64,000 nucleotides of DNA from JAHFTW01 sp038046785 (GTDB lineage Archaea; Thermoplasmatota; E2; JACPAO01; JAHFTW01): NCBI GenBank assembly GCA_038046785.1, contig JBBSVM010000004.1, positions 124,001-188,000 of the forward strand, in the 5' to 3' direction. The notes under the pieces were generated by a model, which saw nothing but the letters and a program-made list of their open reading frames with translations, was not told the origin of the DNA and ran no database searches. Below, in pieces: positions 1 through 8,433 of this stretch (positions are counted from its first letter, which is position 1; the number at the start of each line of letters is the position of its first letter). Position numbers and translations under genes: made by a program.

Positions 1-16
1 CGACCGCGCCTGAAGG

Positions 17-454
17 CTACTCCATCGGGCGCAGCGTGACCTGCACGAGGTCGAAACCGGCCGGGCAGGCCAGAGGTCCGTGGTTCGCCTCAATGGCGTG
101 GCGGACGCCCGCTTGGGCGCCAACCGGATGGCAGAGCCCGTAGGAGGCGCAATCGGGTCGGCCACACGCGATGGGGCTCCAGGTCGCCGCCGTGCCGCGC
201 AGATGGCGTGTTTCCAGCGATGAAGTGAAGCCAACCTCCTCGACCTCGACGACATGGGCCTTGCTGCCCTCATGCAGGCCGCAGGGGTGGCTCACCGGAC
301 GCAGCGCCTTGACCTGGTAGTTGCGACTGGGGGTCAGGCCGAAGCAGAGCTTCTGGAAGGGGCAGCCTTGGCACTCTTCGCCCGCGTTTGCGCCCAGGAA
401 ACGGAAGCGGGCGCCGATGCGTGCCGAGCTTTCCGGGACCAGGGTGAGCGTCAC
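17..454 (-). CDS. UPF0179 family cysteine-rich protein
   Basis: A 145-residue protein of the archaeal UPF0179 family, whose biochemical role is unknown. The family layout is visible: an N-terminal CxxC plus C pattern near residues 28-37 (ECQGC then LC), the HPCGLHEG motif near 56-63, a VVEVEE strand, a second cysteine group around 97-108 (IACGRPDC, GLC) and a final CPAG near 130. The many paired cysteines suggest metal or Fe-S binding, which is inference. Length matches the family. The start is GTG at 454; I saw no clear TATA element at the usual distance. It is divergent from egsA. Confidence 0.85.
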   Translation of the reverse strand: MTLTLVPESSARIGARFRFLGANAGEECQGCPFQKLCFGLTPSRNYQVKALRPVSHPCGLHEGSKAHVVEVEEVGFTSSLETRHLRGTAATWSPIACGRPDCASYGLCHPVGAQAGVRHAIEANHGPLACPAGFDLVQVTLRPME

Positions 455-607
455 GGGGGGCCTCCGGACGCAGCCAGGCCCCCGCGCTCTTCAGGGTTTG
501 GGCAGACGGCAACCATCGTGCGCCGACGGGTGCGGCGTCGCCGCATCGGCAGAACGCGAACGGCCACCGCTCCGCTTATGGACCCGCGACGGGGTCGAGG
601 GGTGCCG

Positions 608-1663
608 ATGGCCGACGACAAGCTCAAGCACATGATCTTCCCGCGCCACGTTCTGGTCGGCTCCGACGCCGTGGACAAGCTTGGCACCATGGTCGCCGAC
701 CTCGAACTGGACGCCCCTGGCGTCGTCGTCGTCGATGCCACGACGCAGAAACTCATCGGCCCCCGCGTCGCCCGCGCCCTCGAAGGGGCTGGGCTGCGCC
801 CCACCTTCTTCGTCTCGAACGGGGCGACAATGCAGTCGGTGCAGGCGTGCGTCAAGGCGGGCAAGAAAGCGGGGGCCGCCTGGTACGTCGGAGCCGGTGG
901 CGGGTCGGTCATCGACGTCGCCAAACTCGCCGCCTTCGAGCACGGCCCCGCCTGGATTTCTGCGCCCACGTCGGCGAGCCACGACGGCATCTGTTCCGGC
1001 CGCGCCAGCATCAAGGAGCGGCGCGGCAGCACCAGCATCGAGGCGAAGCCGCCTGCGGCCATCGTCGCCGACACCAGCATCATCAGCAAGGCACCCTACC
1101 GCATGCTCGCCTCGGGCTGCGCCGACGTCATCTCCAACATGACGGCGGTCCTGGACTACAAGCTGGCGCACCGGCTCAAGGCCGAGGAGTACAGCTCGTT
1201 CGCCGCCGTCCTCGCCCGCACCGCGGCGGAGCAGATCATGGAGAACACCGCCCTCATCCGCCCCGGCATCGAGGAGGCCTCCTGGCTCGTTGTCAAGTCC
1301 CTCGTCGTCTCCGGCGTCAGCATGGCGGTCGCCGGAAGTTCGCGCCCCGCTTCGGGCGCCGAGCACCTGTTCGGGCACGCCATCGATCGCATCGCCCCCG
1401 GCCCGCTGCACGGCGAGACCGTCGGCGTCGGCAGCATCCTGATGATGCATCTGCACGGCGGCGACTGGCAAGCCATCCGCAACGCCCTGCGCGAGGTCAA
1501 CGCCCCCACGACTGCGAAAGAGTTGGGTGTTGCCCCCAAACAGTTGCTCCAGGCGCTCACCACCTGCCACACCATCCGGCCCGACCGCTACACCATCCTG
1601 GGTGAATCGGGGCTGACGAAAGATGCCGCAACAGCGCTTTGCAAAGCGACCGGCGTCATCTGA
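608..1663 (+). CDS. egsA: Glycerol-1-phosphate dehydrogenase [NAD(P)+]
   Basis: Reduces dihydroxyacetone phosphate to sn-glycerol-1-phosphate, the stereochemical signature step of archaeal membrane lipids; cytosolic and Zn-dependent. The 351-residue product has the family length. The nucleotide-binding GGGSVIDVAK motif, the APTSASHDGICSGRAS motif and the C-terminal metal-ligand histidines in EHLFGHAID and LHGETVGVG are all present. The open frame runs upstream to 254, but homology begins at the ATG at 608, preceded by GGTCGAGGGGTG and by a TTATG box near 574-578. Catalytic features look intact, so the cell should make archaeal G1P-based lipids. Confidence 0.96.
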   Translation: MADDKLKHMIFPRHVLVGSDAVDKLGTMVADLELDAPGVVVVDATTQKLIGPRVARALEGAGLRPTFFVSNGATMQSVQACVKAGKKAGAAWYVGAGGGSVIDVAKLAAFEHGPAWISAPTSASHDGICSGRASIKERRGSTSIEAKPPAAIVADTSIISKAPYRMLASGCADVISNMTAVLDYKLAHRLKAEEYSSFAAVLARTAAEQIMENTALIRPGIEEASWLVVKSLVVSGVSMAVAGSSRPASGAEHLFGHAIDRIAPGPLHGETVGVGSILMMHLHGGDWQAIRNALREVNAPTTAKELGVAPKQLLQALTTCHTIRPDRYTILGESGLTKDAATALCKATGVI

Positions 1664-1676
1664 GCGCGCGCCCTTC

Positions 1677-1746
1677 CCAAACACGGATTTCACGGATGGC
1701 ACGGAACGGCCGTCGTTGCCTGGAAATCCGTGCAATGCGTGTTCGG
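1677..1746. repeat. Family 1 palindromic element (CACGGAT type)
   Basis: Imperfect inverted repeat between egsA and the next gene. The left arm holds 9-nt steps CACGGATTT, CACGGATGG, CACGGAACG; the right arm returns the complementary series (GGAAATCCGTGC, then GCGTGTTCGG). First of nine copies of this layout in the window. No coding potential seen. Confidence 0.75.
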
Positions 1747-1818
1747 TGGGCGGCTCAGTCTGACCCGCAAGTTCTTAGCACACCTCATTCCATGCCACAG
1801 GCAACCACAGGTGTGCAC

Positions 1819-2205
1819 ATGAAAATCGACATCGGCAGCGAAGGGAAAATCCTCGGCACGAAGCGCGTCAGCCCGAACGGCCAGGTCTCCGGCCTGAGCG
1901 AGTACGCGGGCGAAGAGGTCCTCATCATTTACCCCGGCAACCGCGAGCCGCGCATCCGCATGGAGGCGGGCGACTACGTCCACGAGGTGGAGAAGGCGGT
2001 GCACAACCAGATGAAGGGCGCCTTCCGCCAGTACAAGGCGCTCAAGGCGCGCTACAAGGACGAGGCGGCAGCGTCCGCGGACTTCATCCGCGCCAAGAGC
2101 CCGCAGAACTTCCAGGGGCTCATCGACAACGTGGACGCCTGGGTCCAGGTCCAAGTCGCGAAGGCGGAGAAGTCGGTCGCCAAGAAGCTCGGCGAAGACG
2201 AGTGA
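1819..2205 (+). CDS. Conserved archaeal protein with AbrB-like N-terminus
   Basis: A 128-residue protein I cannot name with certainty. The first 40 residues (GTKRVSPNGQVSGL, then EEVLIIYPG) resemble the swapped-hairpin AbrB/SpoVT pattern of a basic strand, NGQ turn and hydrophobic strand. The remainder is helical and charged, with KAVHNQMKGAFRQYK and a C-terminal region rich in Lys and Glu. That suggests a DNA- or RNA-associated small regulator, which is inference. Start ATG 1819 is chosen; GTG 1813 and ATG 1792 are also in frame. The last five codons and the stop lie inside the tandem 68-bp repeat that follows. Confidence 0.6.
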   Translation: MKIDIGSEGKILGTKRVSPNGQVSGLSEYAGEEVLIIYPGNREPRIRMEAGDYVHEVEKAVHNQMKGAFRQYKALKARYKDEAAASADFIRAKSPQNFQGLIDNVDAWVQVQVAKAEKSVAKKLGEDE

Positions 2206-2456
2206 GCAAAGCGAGCGAGGNNNNNNNNNNNNNNNNNNNNNNNNNNNNNNNNNNNNNNNNNNNNNNNNNNNNNNNNNNNNNNNNNNNNNNNNNNNNNNNN
2301 NNNNNNNNNNNNNNNNNNNNCTTCGGCGGGTCTCGGGTCCTGAGAGGACCGGATGCTCGGCGAAGACGAGTGAGCAAAGCGAGCGAGGCTTCGGCGGGTC
2401 TCGGGTCCTGAGAGGACCGGATGCTCGGCGAAGACGAGTGAGCGACCGGCACCTCT
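2190..2456. repeat. Tandem 68-bp repeat interrupted by a scaffold gap (family 2)
   Basis: Direct copies of a 68-bp unit begin at 2321 and 2389. The unit also overlaps the end of the preceding gene (CTCGGCGAAGACGAGTGA at 2190-2207), so the stop codon region is repeated. Each unit holds the core TGAGCAAAGCGAGCGAGG and a GGTCCT-GAG-AGGACC hairpin. A run of exactly 100 N at 2221-2320 sits inside the array, as expected where an assembler could not resolve copy number. Confidence 0.85.
2221..2320. other. Assembly gap (100 N)
   Basis: One hundred consecutive N characters, a conventional placeholder size, so true length and repeat copy number are unknown. Flanking bases on both sides belong to the 68-bp tandem repeat. 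Confidence 0.99.
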
Positions 2457-2482
2457 TTCCGGCCGAGCAAAAATAGAAGCTC

Positions 2483-4078
2483 GTGCGCGTGCGCCCCGTC
2501 GGCCTTCTGGCCCTGATCGTCCTCGTCATCGCCGGTTGTTCCGGTCCCGCGAGCGAGACGACGAACGGCACACCGTCGGGACCCGCCGGCCCCGATGCCG
2601 TGCTCGTGACCTGTCGCGCTGTGGACAAGGCGGGCGATGCCGTCGCCACGGCGACCTGCCATTACCGCTTCCCGAGCCAGGACGCCGACGCCAGGGTCGC
2701 CGCCAACGGCACGGCCGCAAAACTTGTGGCCAAAGGCGACCGCGGCACGCTGTTTGCAGATGCCCCCGGCCGCCTCACCGCCCGCGCGGAACTGACCATC
2801 ACCAACCCCGTCACGGTCAGCTTCACCCTCGCCGCAACGACGGGCGAGGGTGCATCCTCAGCGTCCAGTTCGTCGAGCCCGCAATCGTCGAGCGGCGCCC
2901 CGTCCTCCGGTCCCGGAGCGACGCTCGGCTCGGGCGCAGGAGCTCCAACCGCAACCTCGGTGGCGCCGCGGAGCTGGCTCGAACCCATCACGGTCCTGCA
3001 GGGGTCCGGCCTGGAGCCGCACGTCGCCGTGGATGCGGAGGGGCGCATCTACTACGCTCCCGTCAACGACCTCTACCGCAGCGTCGACGGCGGTGCCACG
3101 TTCCAGCTCGTCTCGCCCACCATCACGGAGGCGCTGCCGGTGCTGGGCGGCGACACCAGTGTGCAGATTGCACCCGACGGTTCGTTGTGGTGGTCGCGCT
3201 ACTGGGGCTACGCCGGCGGCACCATCGGCTGCACCAGCACCAACCACGCCGAGTCGTGGACTTGCGACAACCTCGCCCTGCCTGGCGTCACCGACCGCAT
3301 GTGGATTGCCGGCAAGGATGGCAGCACCGGATACGTGCAGACCAACGAAGGTCTCTACCACCATGTTTGGGCGCAGACCACGACGGGGAGCCTGAAGTAC
3401 GCGCCCTACGCCACGACGACCACGCTGCTTGCCGTGCGCAATGGCAACATGGTGTACGACGAGGTCAACGACGCGTTCTGGCAGATCGAGTTCACGGGCG
3501 GGACGCAGAAACTCTACCGCGTGGACGGCGCCCTCGGCCTCCTCTCCGCCCGTGACACGGGCGTCCCGAACACCTACGCCCTGCCCTGGCTCGCGGTCTC
3601 CAACGGCACGCTCTGGACGACCGGCGAGGGCGAGGGCGGCTCGGGCGTCCTTGCGGCGCGCAGCACGGATGCGGGAGCAACCTGGAGCTCCTTCCCCATT
3701 CAGAGCGAGGCGAAGAGCGTCACGTTCAGCTACATCGGGGCGGGCCCGAACGGCCGCGTTGCTCTCACCTACTATGGCTCCGACAAGGAGGGACCGAGCA
3801 CCACCAACGGCGGCACCTGGAGCCTCTACATTGCAGAGACCGACAACGGTTTGGCGGAGAACCCGGTCTGGATTGAGACCAAACTGGTGCCCAACATCCA
3901 CGTCGGCAACCTCTGCATCGGACTCAACTGCGAGGGAACCGGCGGCGACCCGCAGGCGCGCTTTGCTGGCGACCTGATTGGCGCCTGGGTGGACCTGCAG
4001 GGCAATGCCCACCTTGCCTACATGGAGGAACAGGACGGCACGTTCTTGGCGCGGTATGTGCGCCAGGTCGCCGCCTAA
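2483..4078 (+). CDS. Lipoprotein with sialidase/BNR-like beta-propeller
   Basis: A 531-residue predicted surface lipoprotein. The signal peptide ends in the lipobox VIAGC with Cys19. Residues 20-120 form a small beta domain, followed by a Ser/Pro/Ala-rich linker at about 123-165. The rest resembles a BNR/Asp-box propeller: YRSVDGGATF near 200 and STDAGATWSS later are typical Asp-box turns, and repeated aromatic strands continue to the end. The catalytic residues of true sialidases could not be confirmed, so the enzymatic role is open. Start is GTG 2483, just past the tandem repeat. It converges with the TPR gene and overlaps it by 4 nt. Confidence 0.7.
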   Translation: MRVRPVGLLALIVLVIAGCSGPASETTNGTPSGPAGPDAVLVTCRAVDKAGDAVATATCHYRFPSQDADARVAANGTAAKLVAKGDRGTLFADAPGRLTARAELTITNPVTVSFTLAATTGEGASSASSSSSPQSSSGAPSSGPGATLGSGAGAPTATSVAPRSWLEPITVLQGSGLEPHVAVDAEGRIYYAPVNDLYRSVDGGATFQLVSPTITEALPVLGGDTSVQIAPDGSLWWSRYWGYAGGTIGCTSTNHAESWTCDNLALPGVTDRMWIAGKDGSTGYVQTNEGLYHHVWAQTTTGSLKYAPYATTTTLLAVRNGNMVYDEVNDAFWQIEFTGGTQKLYRVDGALGLLSARDTGVPNTYALPWLAVSNGTLWTTGEGEGGSGVLAARSTDAGATWSSFPIQSEAKSVTFSYIGAGPNGRVALTYYGSDKEGPSTTNGGTWSLYIAETDNGLAENPVWIETKLVPNIHVGNLCIGLNCEGTGGDPQARFAGDLIGAWVDLQGNAHLAYMEEQDGTFLARYVRQVAA

Positions 4079-4566
4079 GACTTGCCCAAGGCGTCGCGCA
4101 GCGCCGCCACCAACTCCGCTTCACTGCGGTTGCTGGAGAGCAGGCTCTCCAAGACGCCAAGGTCGTGGCGAGTCTCCTCGTCGGCCGGGGCAAGCCGCAG
4201 GGCTTCCTTCCACGACTCCAGGCTGCGCCACAGCAATCCGATCACGGATTCGGGAACCCGTTCGGCGATGCCGGGGCCGACGCTGACGGCACCCGCCTTG
4301 GCGAGGCCGAGGTAGAGGAAACTGAGCCCAAGCTGGTGGTGCGTCTCGCTGGAGCCGGGGGCAAGGGCAACGGCGTCTTGCGCCGCGAGGGAGGAGGCGC
4401 CGAAATTGCCGACATCCAGCTCCAAGGCCGCTTTGCGCACCAGCCGCTCTGGGCTGGGGCCGAGGCGCCGCAGCTCCAGGTTCGCGATGGCAAGGGCCTG
4501 GAACTGTTCGACATAGTCCAGGTCGGAGGCCTGGACGAGCTGGGTCAAGAGACGAGTGCTGGCCAT
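4075..4566 (-). CDS. TPR-repeat protein
   Basis: A 163-residue helical protein with tetratricopeptide-like repeats: AALELDVGNFGASSLAAQDA and LGLSFLYLGLAKAG in the middle, and SWKEALRLAPADEETRHDLG near residue 125, where the A-L-P spacing is typical of TPR helix pairs. Probably a soluble scaffold for protein contacts; partner unknown. No signal peptide or membrane segment. Start is ATG 4566; a CTTAAG box lies near 4600-4606 on the same strand. Divergent from lonB, convergent with the upstream lipoprotein gene. Confidence 0.65.
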   Translation of the reverse strand: MASTRLLTQLVQASDLDYVEQFQALAIANLELRRLGPSPERLVRKAALELDVGNFGASSLAAQDAVALAPGSSETHHQLGLSFLYLGLAKAGAVSVGPGIAERVPESVIGLLWRSLESWKEALRLAPADEETRHDLGVLESLLSSNRSEAELVAALRDALGKS

Positions 4567-4734
4567 TTCTTTTGCCTAATCCTGTGTGCGGTCCCCTCAC
4601 CCCCTTAAGGCTTCTGGGCAATCGCTCGAACTGTTGCACCAACCGATAGCAAATGGGTGCCCCTTTCCCTTGTGGTGGGGGGCGGCCCCGAGGGGGTCAC
4701 TTAAATCACGGCGACCTGTAAGAGGAGTGCCACC

Positions 4735-6771
4735 ATGACAGAAGGTTCCTCGAACGGCGTCGCCAGCGCGCCGCAACCGCCGGTCCCCGTCGTGACTGCA
4801 ACCGCCAAAGTGGAAGCGATTGCGGCACCCGCGGAGTGGATTGTCAACGAGCCGTTCACCACCACGGCCGACATCACCGTGCCGGAGAAGCTGATGGATC
4901 AGGTCATCGGCCAGGACCACGCCGTCACCGTCGTGCGCAAGGCGGCCGAACAGAAACGCCACGTCATGCTTCTCGGCGATCCCGGAACGGGCAAGTCGAT
5001 GCTCGCCCGCGCCATGACCGAGTTCCTTCCCAAGGAAGAGTTGGAGGATGTCATCGCCTACCCCAATGCGGAGGACTCCAACACGCCGCGCATCCGCGTC
5101 GTCCCCGCCGGCAAAGGCAAGGAGATCGTGGACGCGCAGAAGTTCGAGGCGCGCAAAAAGCAGGAGCAGCGCGTCGTTCTGATGAACGTCCTGGTCCTCG
5201 TCTTCATTTTCGTCGGGGTTTATCTCGCGTTCACGCAGAAGAACCCGCTCTATCTGTTCATGTCCATCGGCATCGCCCTTCTCATCTTCATGATGAGCCG
5301 GAACCCCGGCATGAACCGCACCGTCAACATGACGCCCAAACTGCTCGTCGGCCACGACCCCGACGAGGTGCCCCCCTTCACGGATGCCACGGCCGCCCAC
5401 TCCGGTGCCCTGCTTGGCGACGTCCGGCACGACCCGTTCCAGGCGGGCGGCCTCGAGACTCCCGCGCACGAACGCGTCGAAGCGGGCGCCATCCACAAGG
5501 CGCACCGCGGCGTTCTCTACATTGACGAGATCAACACCCTTCACCTCCAGTCGCAACAGCACATGTTGACGGCCATCCAGGAGAAGAAATTCCAGATCAC
5601 GGGCCAGTCGGAACGCAGCTCGGGCGCCATGGTCAAGACCGAACCGGTTCCCTGCAACTTCATCCTGGTCGCCGCCGGCAACCTCGACGCTCTGCAGGGC
5701 ATGCACCCCGCACTTCGCAGCCGCATCCGCGGCTACGGCTACGAGGTGTACGTCCACGACAAAATGAGCGACAACGAGGAGAACCGGCGCAAGCTGGTTC
5801 GTTTCGTCGCTCAGGAGGTCATCCGCGATGGCCGCATCCCGCACTTCGACAAGTCCGGTGTTGCAGAGATCATCCACGAGGCACAGCGCCGCAGCGGCTC
5901 GCAGGGCAAGTTGACCCTCCGCCTGCGCGAGCTGGGCGGCCTGGTGCGCGTGGCTGGCGACATGGCGAAAGAGGAGAACGCCCCCGTCGCGACGGCGGCG
6001 CACATCCTCAAGGCGAAGTCGGTGGCGCGCAGCCTCGAGCAGCAGATCTACGATCGGCACATCGAGCAGAAGGAGCGCTACAACCTCCTCAACGTCACCG
6101 GCAGCGCCGTCGGCATGGTCAACGGCCTCGCCGTTTTCAGCGCCGGCAACGGCATGTCGGAGCACTCCGGCATCGTCATGCCCATCGTCTCTGAGGTGAC
6201 GCCCGCTTCGAGCCGTGGCGAAGGCAAAATCATCGCCACCGGCAAACTCGGCGAGATTGCCAAGGAAGCGGTGCAGAACATCTCGGCCATCTTCAAGAAG
6301 TACCTCGCCGAGGATGTCGCCAACCACGACGTCCACATCCAGTTCGTTCTCGCTCACGACGGCGTGGAGGGTGACTCTGCCTCGGTCAGCATCGCGACTG
6401 CAGTGCTCTCCGCGATGAGCCGCGTCCCCATCCGCCAAGACGTCGCCATGACGGGCTCGCTCTCGGTGCATGGCAAGGTTCTGCCCATCGGCGGCGTCAC
6501 CGCGAAGATTGAGGCGGCCGCCAAGTCGGGAATCAAGATGGTTCTCGTGCCGACCGCCAACATCGTGGATGTCCTCATCGAGGAGGAGTACCGCGGCAAA
6601 ATCAAGGTCGTCCCGTGCGACACCCTCTTCGATGTCCTGGAGAACGCTCTCGTGGACTCCCCCGCGAAGGCGACCCTGCTGCAGAAACTGCACGCACTGG
6701 AGTCCAACCTTCCCGGAGCGCCACCAAGTCCACCGGCGGTCGCGCCGCGGAAGGTTCCCTCGGCCGCCTGA
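4735..6771 (+). CDS. lonB: Membrane-anchored archaeal ATP-dependent Lon protease
   Basis: Degrades unfolded and regulatory proteins at the inner face of the membrane; the main membrane protease of archaea. The 678-residue chain has a Pro-rich N-terminus, Walker A GDPGTGKS at 81-88, two adjacent membrane segments at about 147-166 and 171-188 inserted within the AAA+ domain (the LonB hallmark), Walker B VLYIDEIN and a C-terminal S16 protease domain. The catalytic dyad is Ser548 (EGDSAS) and Lys591 (GGVTAKI), 43 residues apart as in known Lon enzymes. The start ATG 4735 follows AAGAGGAG at about 4721; a CACTTAAATC box at 4698-4707 may be its TATA. Monocistronic or read through into nadM. Confidence 0.96.
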   Translation: MTEGSSNGVASAPQPPVPVVTATAKVEAIAAPAEWIVNEPFTTTADITVPEKLMDQVIGQDHAVTVVRKAAEQKRHVMLLGDPGTGKSMLARAMTEFLPKEELEDVIAYPNAEDSNTPRIRVVPAGKGKEIVDAQKFEARKKQEQRVVLMNVLVLVFIFVGVYLAFTQKNPLYLFMSIGIALLIFMMSRNPGMNRTVNMTPKLLVGHDPDEVPPFTDATAAHSGALLGDVRHDPFQAGGLETPAHERVEAGAIHKAHRGVLYIDEINTLHLQSQQHMLTAIQEKKFQITGQSERSSGAMVKTEPVPCNFILVAAGNLDALQGMHPALRSRIRGYGYEVYVHDKMSDNEENRRKLVRFVAQEVIRDGRIPHFDKSGVAEIIHEAQRRSGSQGKLTLRLRELGGLVRVAGDMAKEENAPVATAAHILKAKSVARSLEQQIYDRHIEQKERYNLLNVTGSAVGMVNGLAVFSAGNGMSEHSGIVMPIVSEVTPASSRGEGKIIATGKLGEIAKEAVQNISAIFKKYLAEDVANHDVHIQFVLAHDGVEGDSASVSIATAVLSAMSRVPIRQDVAMTGSLSVHGKVLPIGGVTAKIEAAAKSGIKMVLVPTANIVDVLIEEEYRGKIKVVPCDTLFDVLENALVDSPAKATLLQKLHALESNLPGAPPSPPAVAPRKVPSAA

Positions 6772-6800
6772 CTTATCCCCGCAAGACAAGGTGCGCCTTC

Positions 6801-7298
6801 GTGCGCGGCCTGGTGGTGGGACGGTTCCAACCGCTGCACTGCGGCCATGAGCAACTGATTCGGCACGCCGTTGCCGAGTGCGATGAAGTCGTCGTCGCCA
6901 TCGGGTCGAGCACGGAGCCACAGAGCCTGCGCAATCCGTTCTCGTTCGAAGAGCGGGCCGCGATGGTCAACGCGGTCTTCCCGACCGTCCGCGTCGTCGG
7001 CGTGCCCGACATCCACGACGAAGCGCGCTGGGTCGCGCACTGCCTGCGCATCACAGGCCCCGTTGAGCGCGCCTATGGCAACGATGCGCAGACGCTCTCG
7101 CTCTTCGAGGAGGCCGGCATCCCAACGTCGTCGCCGGGCCTGCGCGAACGCAGCGCGTGGCAGGCGACAAAGCTGCGCAAGCAGATGGCGTCGGGCGACC
7201 AGGCGTGGCGCGGCCAGGTCCCGGACGGCGCCGAGAAACTGCTGGATTCGTGGGGCGCACCGCAGCGATTACGGGTCTTGGCGGGCAAAATGGGTTGA
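6801..7298 (+). CDS. nadM: Nicotinamide-nucleotide adenylyltransferase
   Basis: Joins NMN and ATP to form NAD+, the last step of NAD synthesis; cytosolic. The 165-residue length fits the archaeal NadM type. It opens with the nucleotidyltransferase signature GRFQPLHCGH (HxGH) and continues with the diagnostic RNPFSFEERAAMV block. The C-terminal KLRKQMASG replaces the usual ISGTxIR-like loop, a mild variant. The longer open frame upstream overlaps lonB, but the GTG at 6801 gives the canonical N-terminus and lies 28 nt after the TTATCC box at 6773-6778, so a leaderless transcript is likely. Confidence 0.93.
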   Translation: MRGLVVGRFQPLHCGHEQLIRHAVAECDEVVVAIGSSTEPQSLRNPFSFEERAAMVNAVFPTVRVVGVPDIHDEARWVAHCLRITGPVERAYGNDAQTLSLFEEAGIPTSSPGLRERSAWQATKLRKQMASGDQAWRGQVPDGAEKLLDSWGAPQRLRVLAGKMG

Positions 7299-7408
7299 GG
7301 GAAGCCCTGGGATTTTCCGGATTCTGGGATTCCCGGATTCAACTTTGCCATGAAGGGCCGAAAAGAATCCCGTCATCCAGTAATCCCGAAAATCCCAGGA
7401 TTTCCCTC
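7299..7408. repeat. Family 1 palindromic element (GGGATT type)
   Basis: Long imperfect inverted repeat between the convergent nadM and cis-prenyltransferase genes. Arms at about 7299-7342 and 7364-7407 share CCTGGGATTTTC and repeated GGGATTC/CCGGATTC steps with an 8-9 nt period. It may act as a bidirectional terminator. The step sequence differs from other copies, but both arms agree with each other. Confidence 0.75.
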
Positions 7409-7417
7409 GGGGTGGTC

Positions 7418-8371
7418 TTAGCTGCCATACCTACGCTTGCGGTGCTGATACTCCTCAATCGCTCGAAGAAATTCCAGGCGCGACAGTTCCGGCCAGTAAA
7501 CGTCGGAGAAGTAGAGTTCGGCGTACGCCATCTGCCAGAGCAGGAAGTTGCTGATGCGCTCCTCGCCCGAGGTGCGGATGATGAAGTCCGGGTCCGGCAT
7601 CCCAGCCGTGGCGAGGCGGCCGCTGATGGCGGCGGCGTCCACACTCTCCGGGTCGAGGTGGCCCGCTTTGGCGTCGCGCGCAATCGCCTTGACCGCTTCA
7701 ACGATTTCCTGCCGTCCGCCGTAGGCGATGGCGACGTTGAAGCGGTAGCCGTCGTACCCCTTCGTCGCCTCCATGACGGCCTCCGCCGCTGCGCGGACGG
7801 GGGCGGGCAGCAGGTCCAGCTCGCCGATGCAGGTGACGCGAATCTTGTTGGTGTGGACGCGCGGGTCGACTGCCATCTTGCGGAAATTGTGCTCGAACAG
7901 TTCCATCAGCAGTTCGCGCTCGGCGTCGGCGCGAGCGAAGTTTTCGGTGCTGAAGGCGTACACGGTGAGGACGCGGACGTCAAGTTCCAGGCACCAGTCG
8001 AGGACGTTCTCGAGGCGTTCCTGTCCGGCGACATGGCCGAAGCCGACATCGACGAGGCCGAGCTCCTTGGCGAAGCGCCGGTTGCCATCCATGATGATGC
8101 CGATGTGGGCCGGAACCGGACCGCCTTTTTTGATGCGGTCGCGCAGACGGTGCGCCCGGATGCGGTCGATGCGCGAGACCACGGCCCAGGCCGCCTTAGA
8201 GTTGGCGAGCCTGCGGGCGGGGCCACGGATGACGCGGAAGCGCAGGAGCGACTTCGCAAGATCGTCCACGGCGGAACCGCTGCGCCGCTCGACATCCTTG
8301 AGCCGTTCTCCCACGGTGCTGCCCAAGGTCACACCGCATATGAAACCCGGTTTGAGGGAATCACCATTCAC
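7418..8371 (-). CDS. uppS: Cis-prenyltransferase (undecaprenyl diphosphate synthase family)
   Basis: Adds isopentenyl units in cis to make long polyprenyl diphosphate, the lipid carrier for glycosylation in archaea. The motif HIGIIMDGNRRFAK carries the catalytic Asp; VYAFSTENFARA, RTSGEERISNFLLWQ and the C-terminal YWPE block are all present. As drawn from GTG 8371 the protein is 317 residues with about 85 residues before the first motif, longer than usual. A GTG at about 8268 (AVDDLAK) would give a more typical length. A GCCTTAACC box near 8412-8420 supports a local promoter. It follows the TraB-M50 pair on the same strand. Confidence 0.92.
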   Translation of the reverse strand: MNGDSLKPGFICGVTLGSTVGERLKDVERRSGSAVDDLAKSLLRFRVIRGPARRLANSKAAWAVVSRIDRIRAHRLRDRIKKGGPVPAHIGIIMDGNRRFAKELGLVDVGFGHVAGQERLENVLDWCLELDVRVLTVYAFSTENFARADAERELLMELFEHNFRKMAVDPRVHTNKIRVTCIGELDLLPAPVRAAAEAVMEATKGYDGYRFNVAIAYGGRQEIVEAVKAIARDAKAGHLDPESVDAAAISGRLATAGMPDPDFIIRTSGEERISNFLLWQMAYAELYFSDVYWPELSRLEFLRAIEEYQHRKRRYGS

Positions 8372-8433
8372 TTCGGCCCCCTGAGCCCATTCGGGGCAGC
8401 CGTCCTTGGATGGTTAAGGCACGGAGCCGAGCC

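Noticed and set aside
491..1735. Long antisense open frame over egsA
   Set aside because: GC-rich genes leave long shadow frames; this one lacks motifs, is Arg/Gly/Asp-biased and lies opposite a clear egsA.
4597..6921. 774-codon frame opposite lonB
   Set aside because: Antisense of an intact Lon protease; strongly biased His/Asp/Arg/Leu composition.
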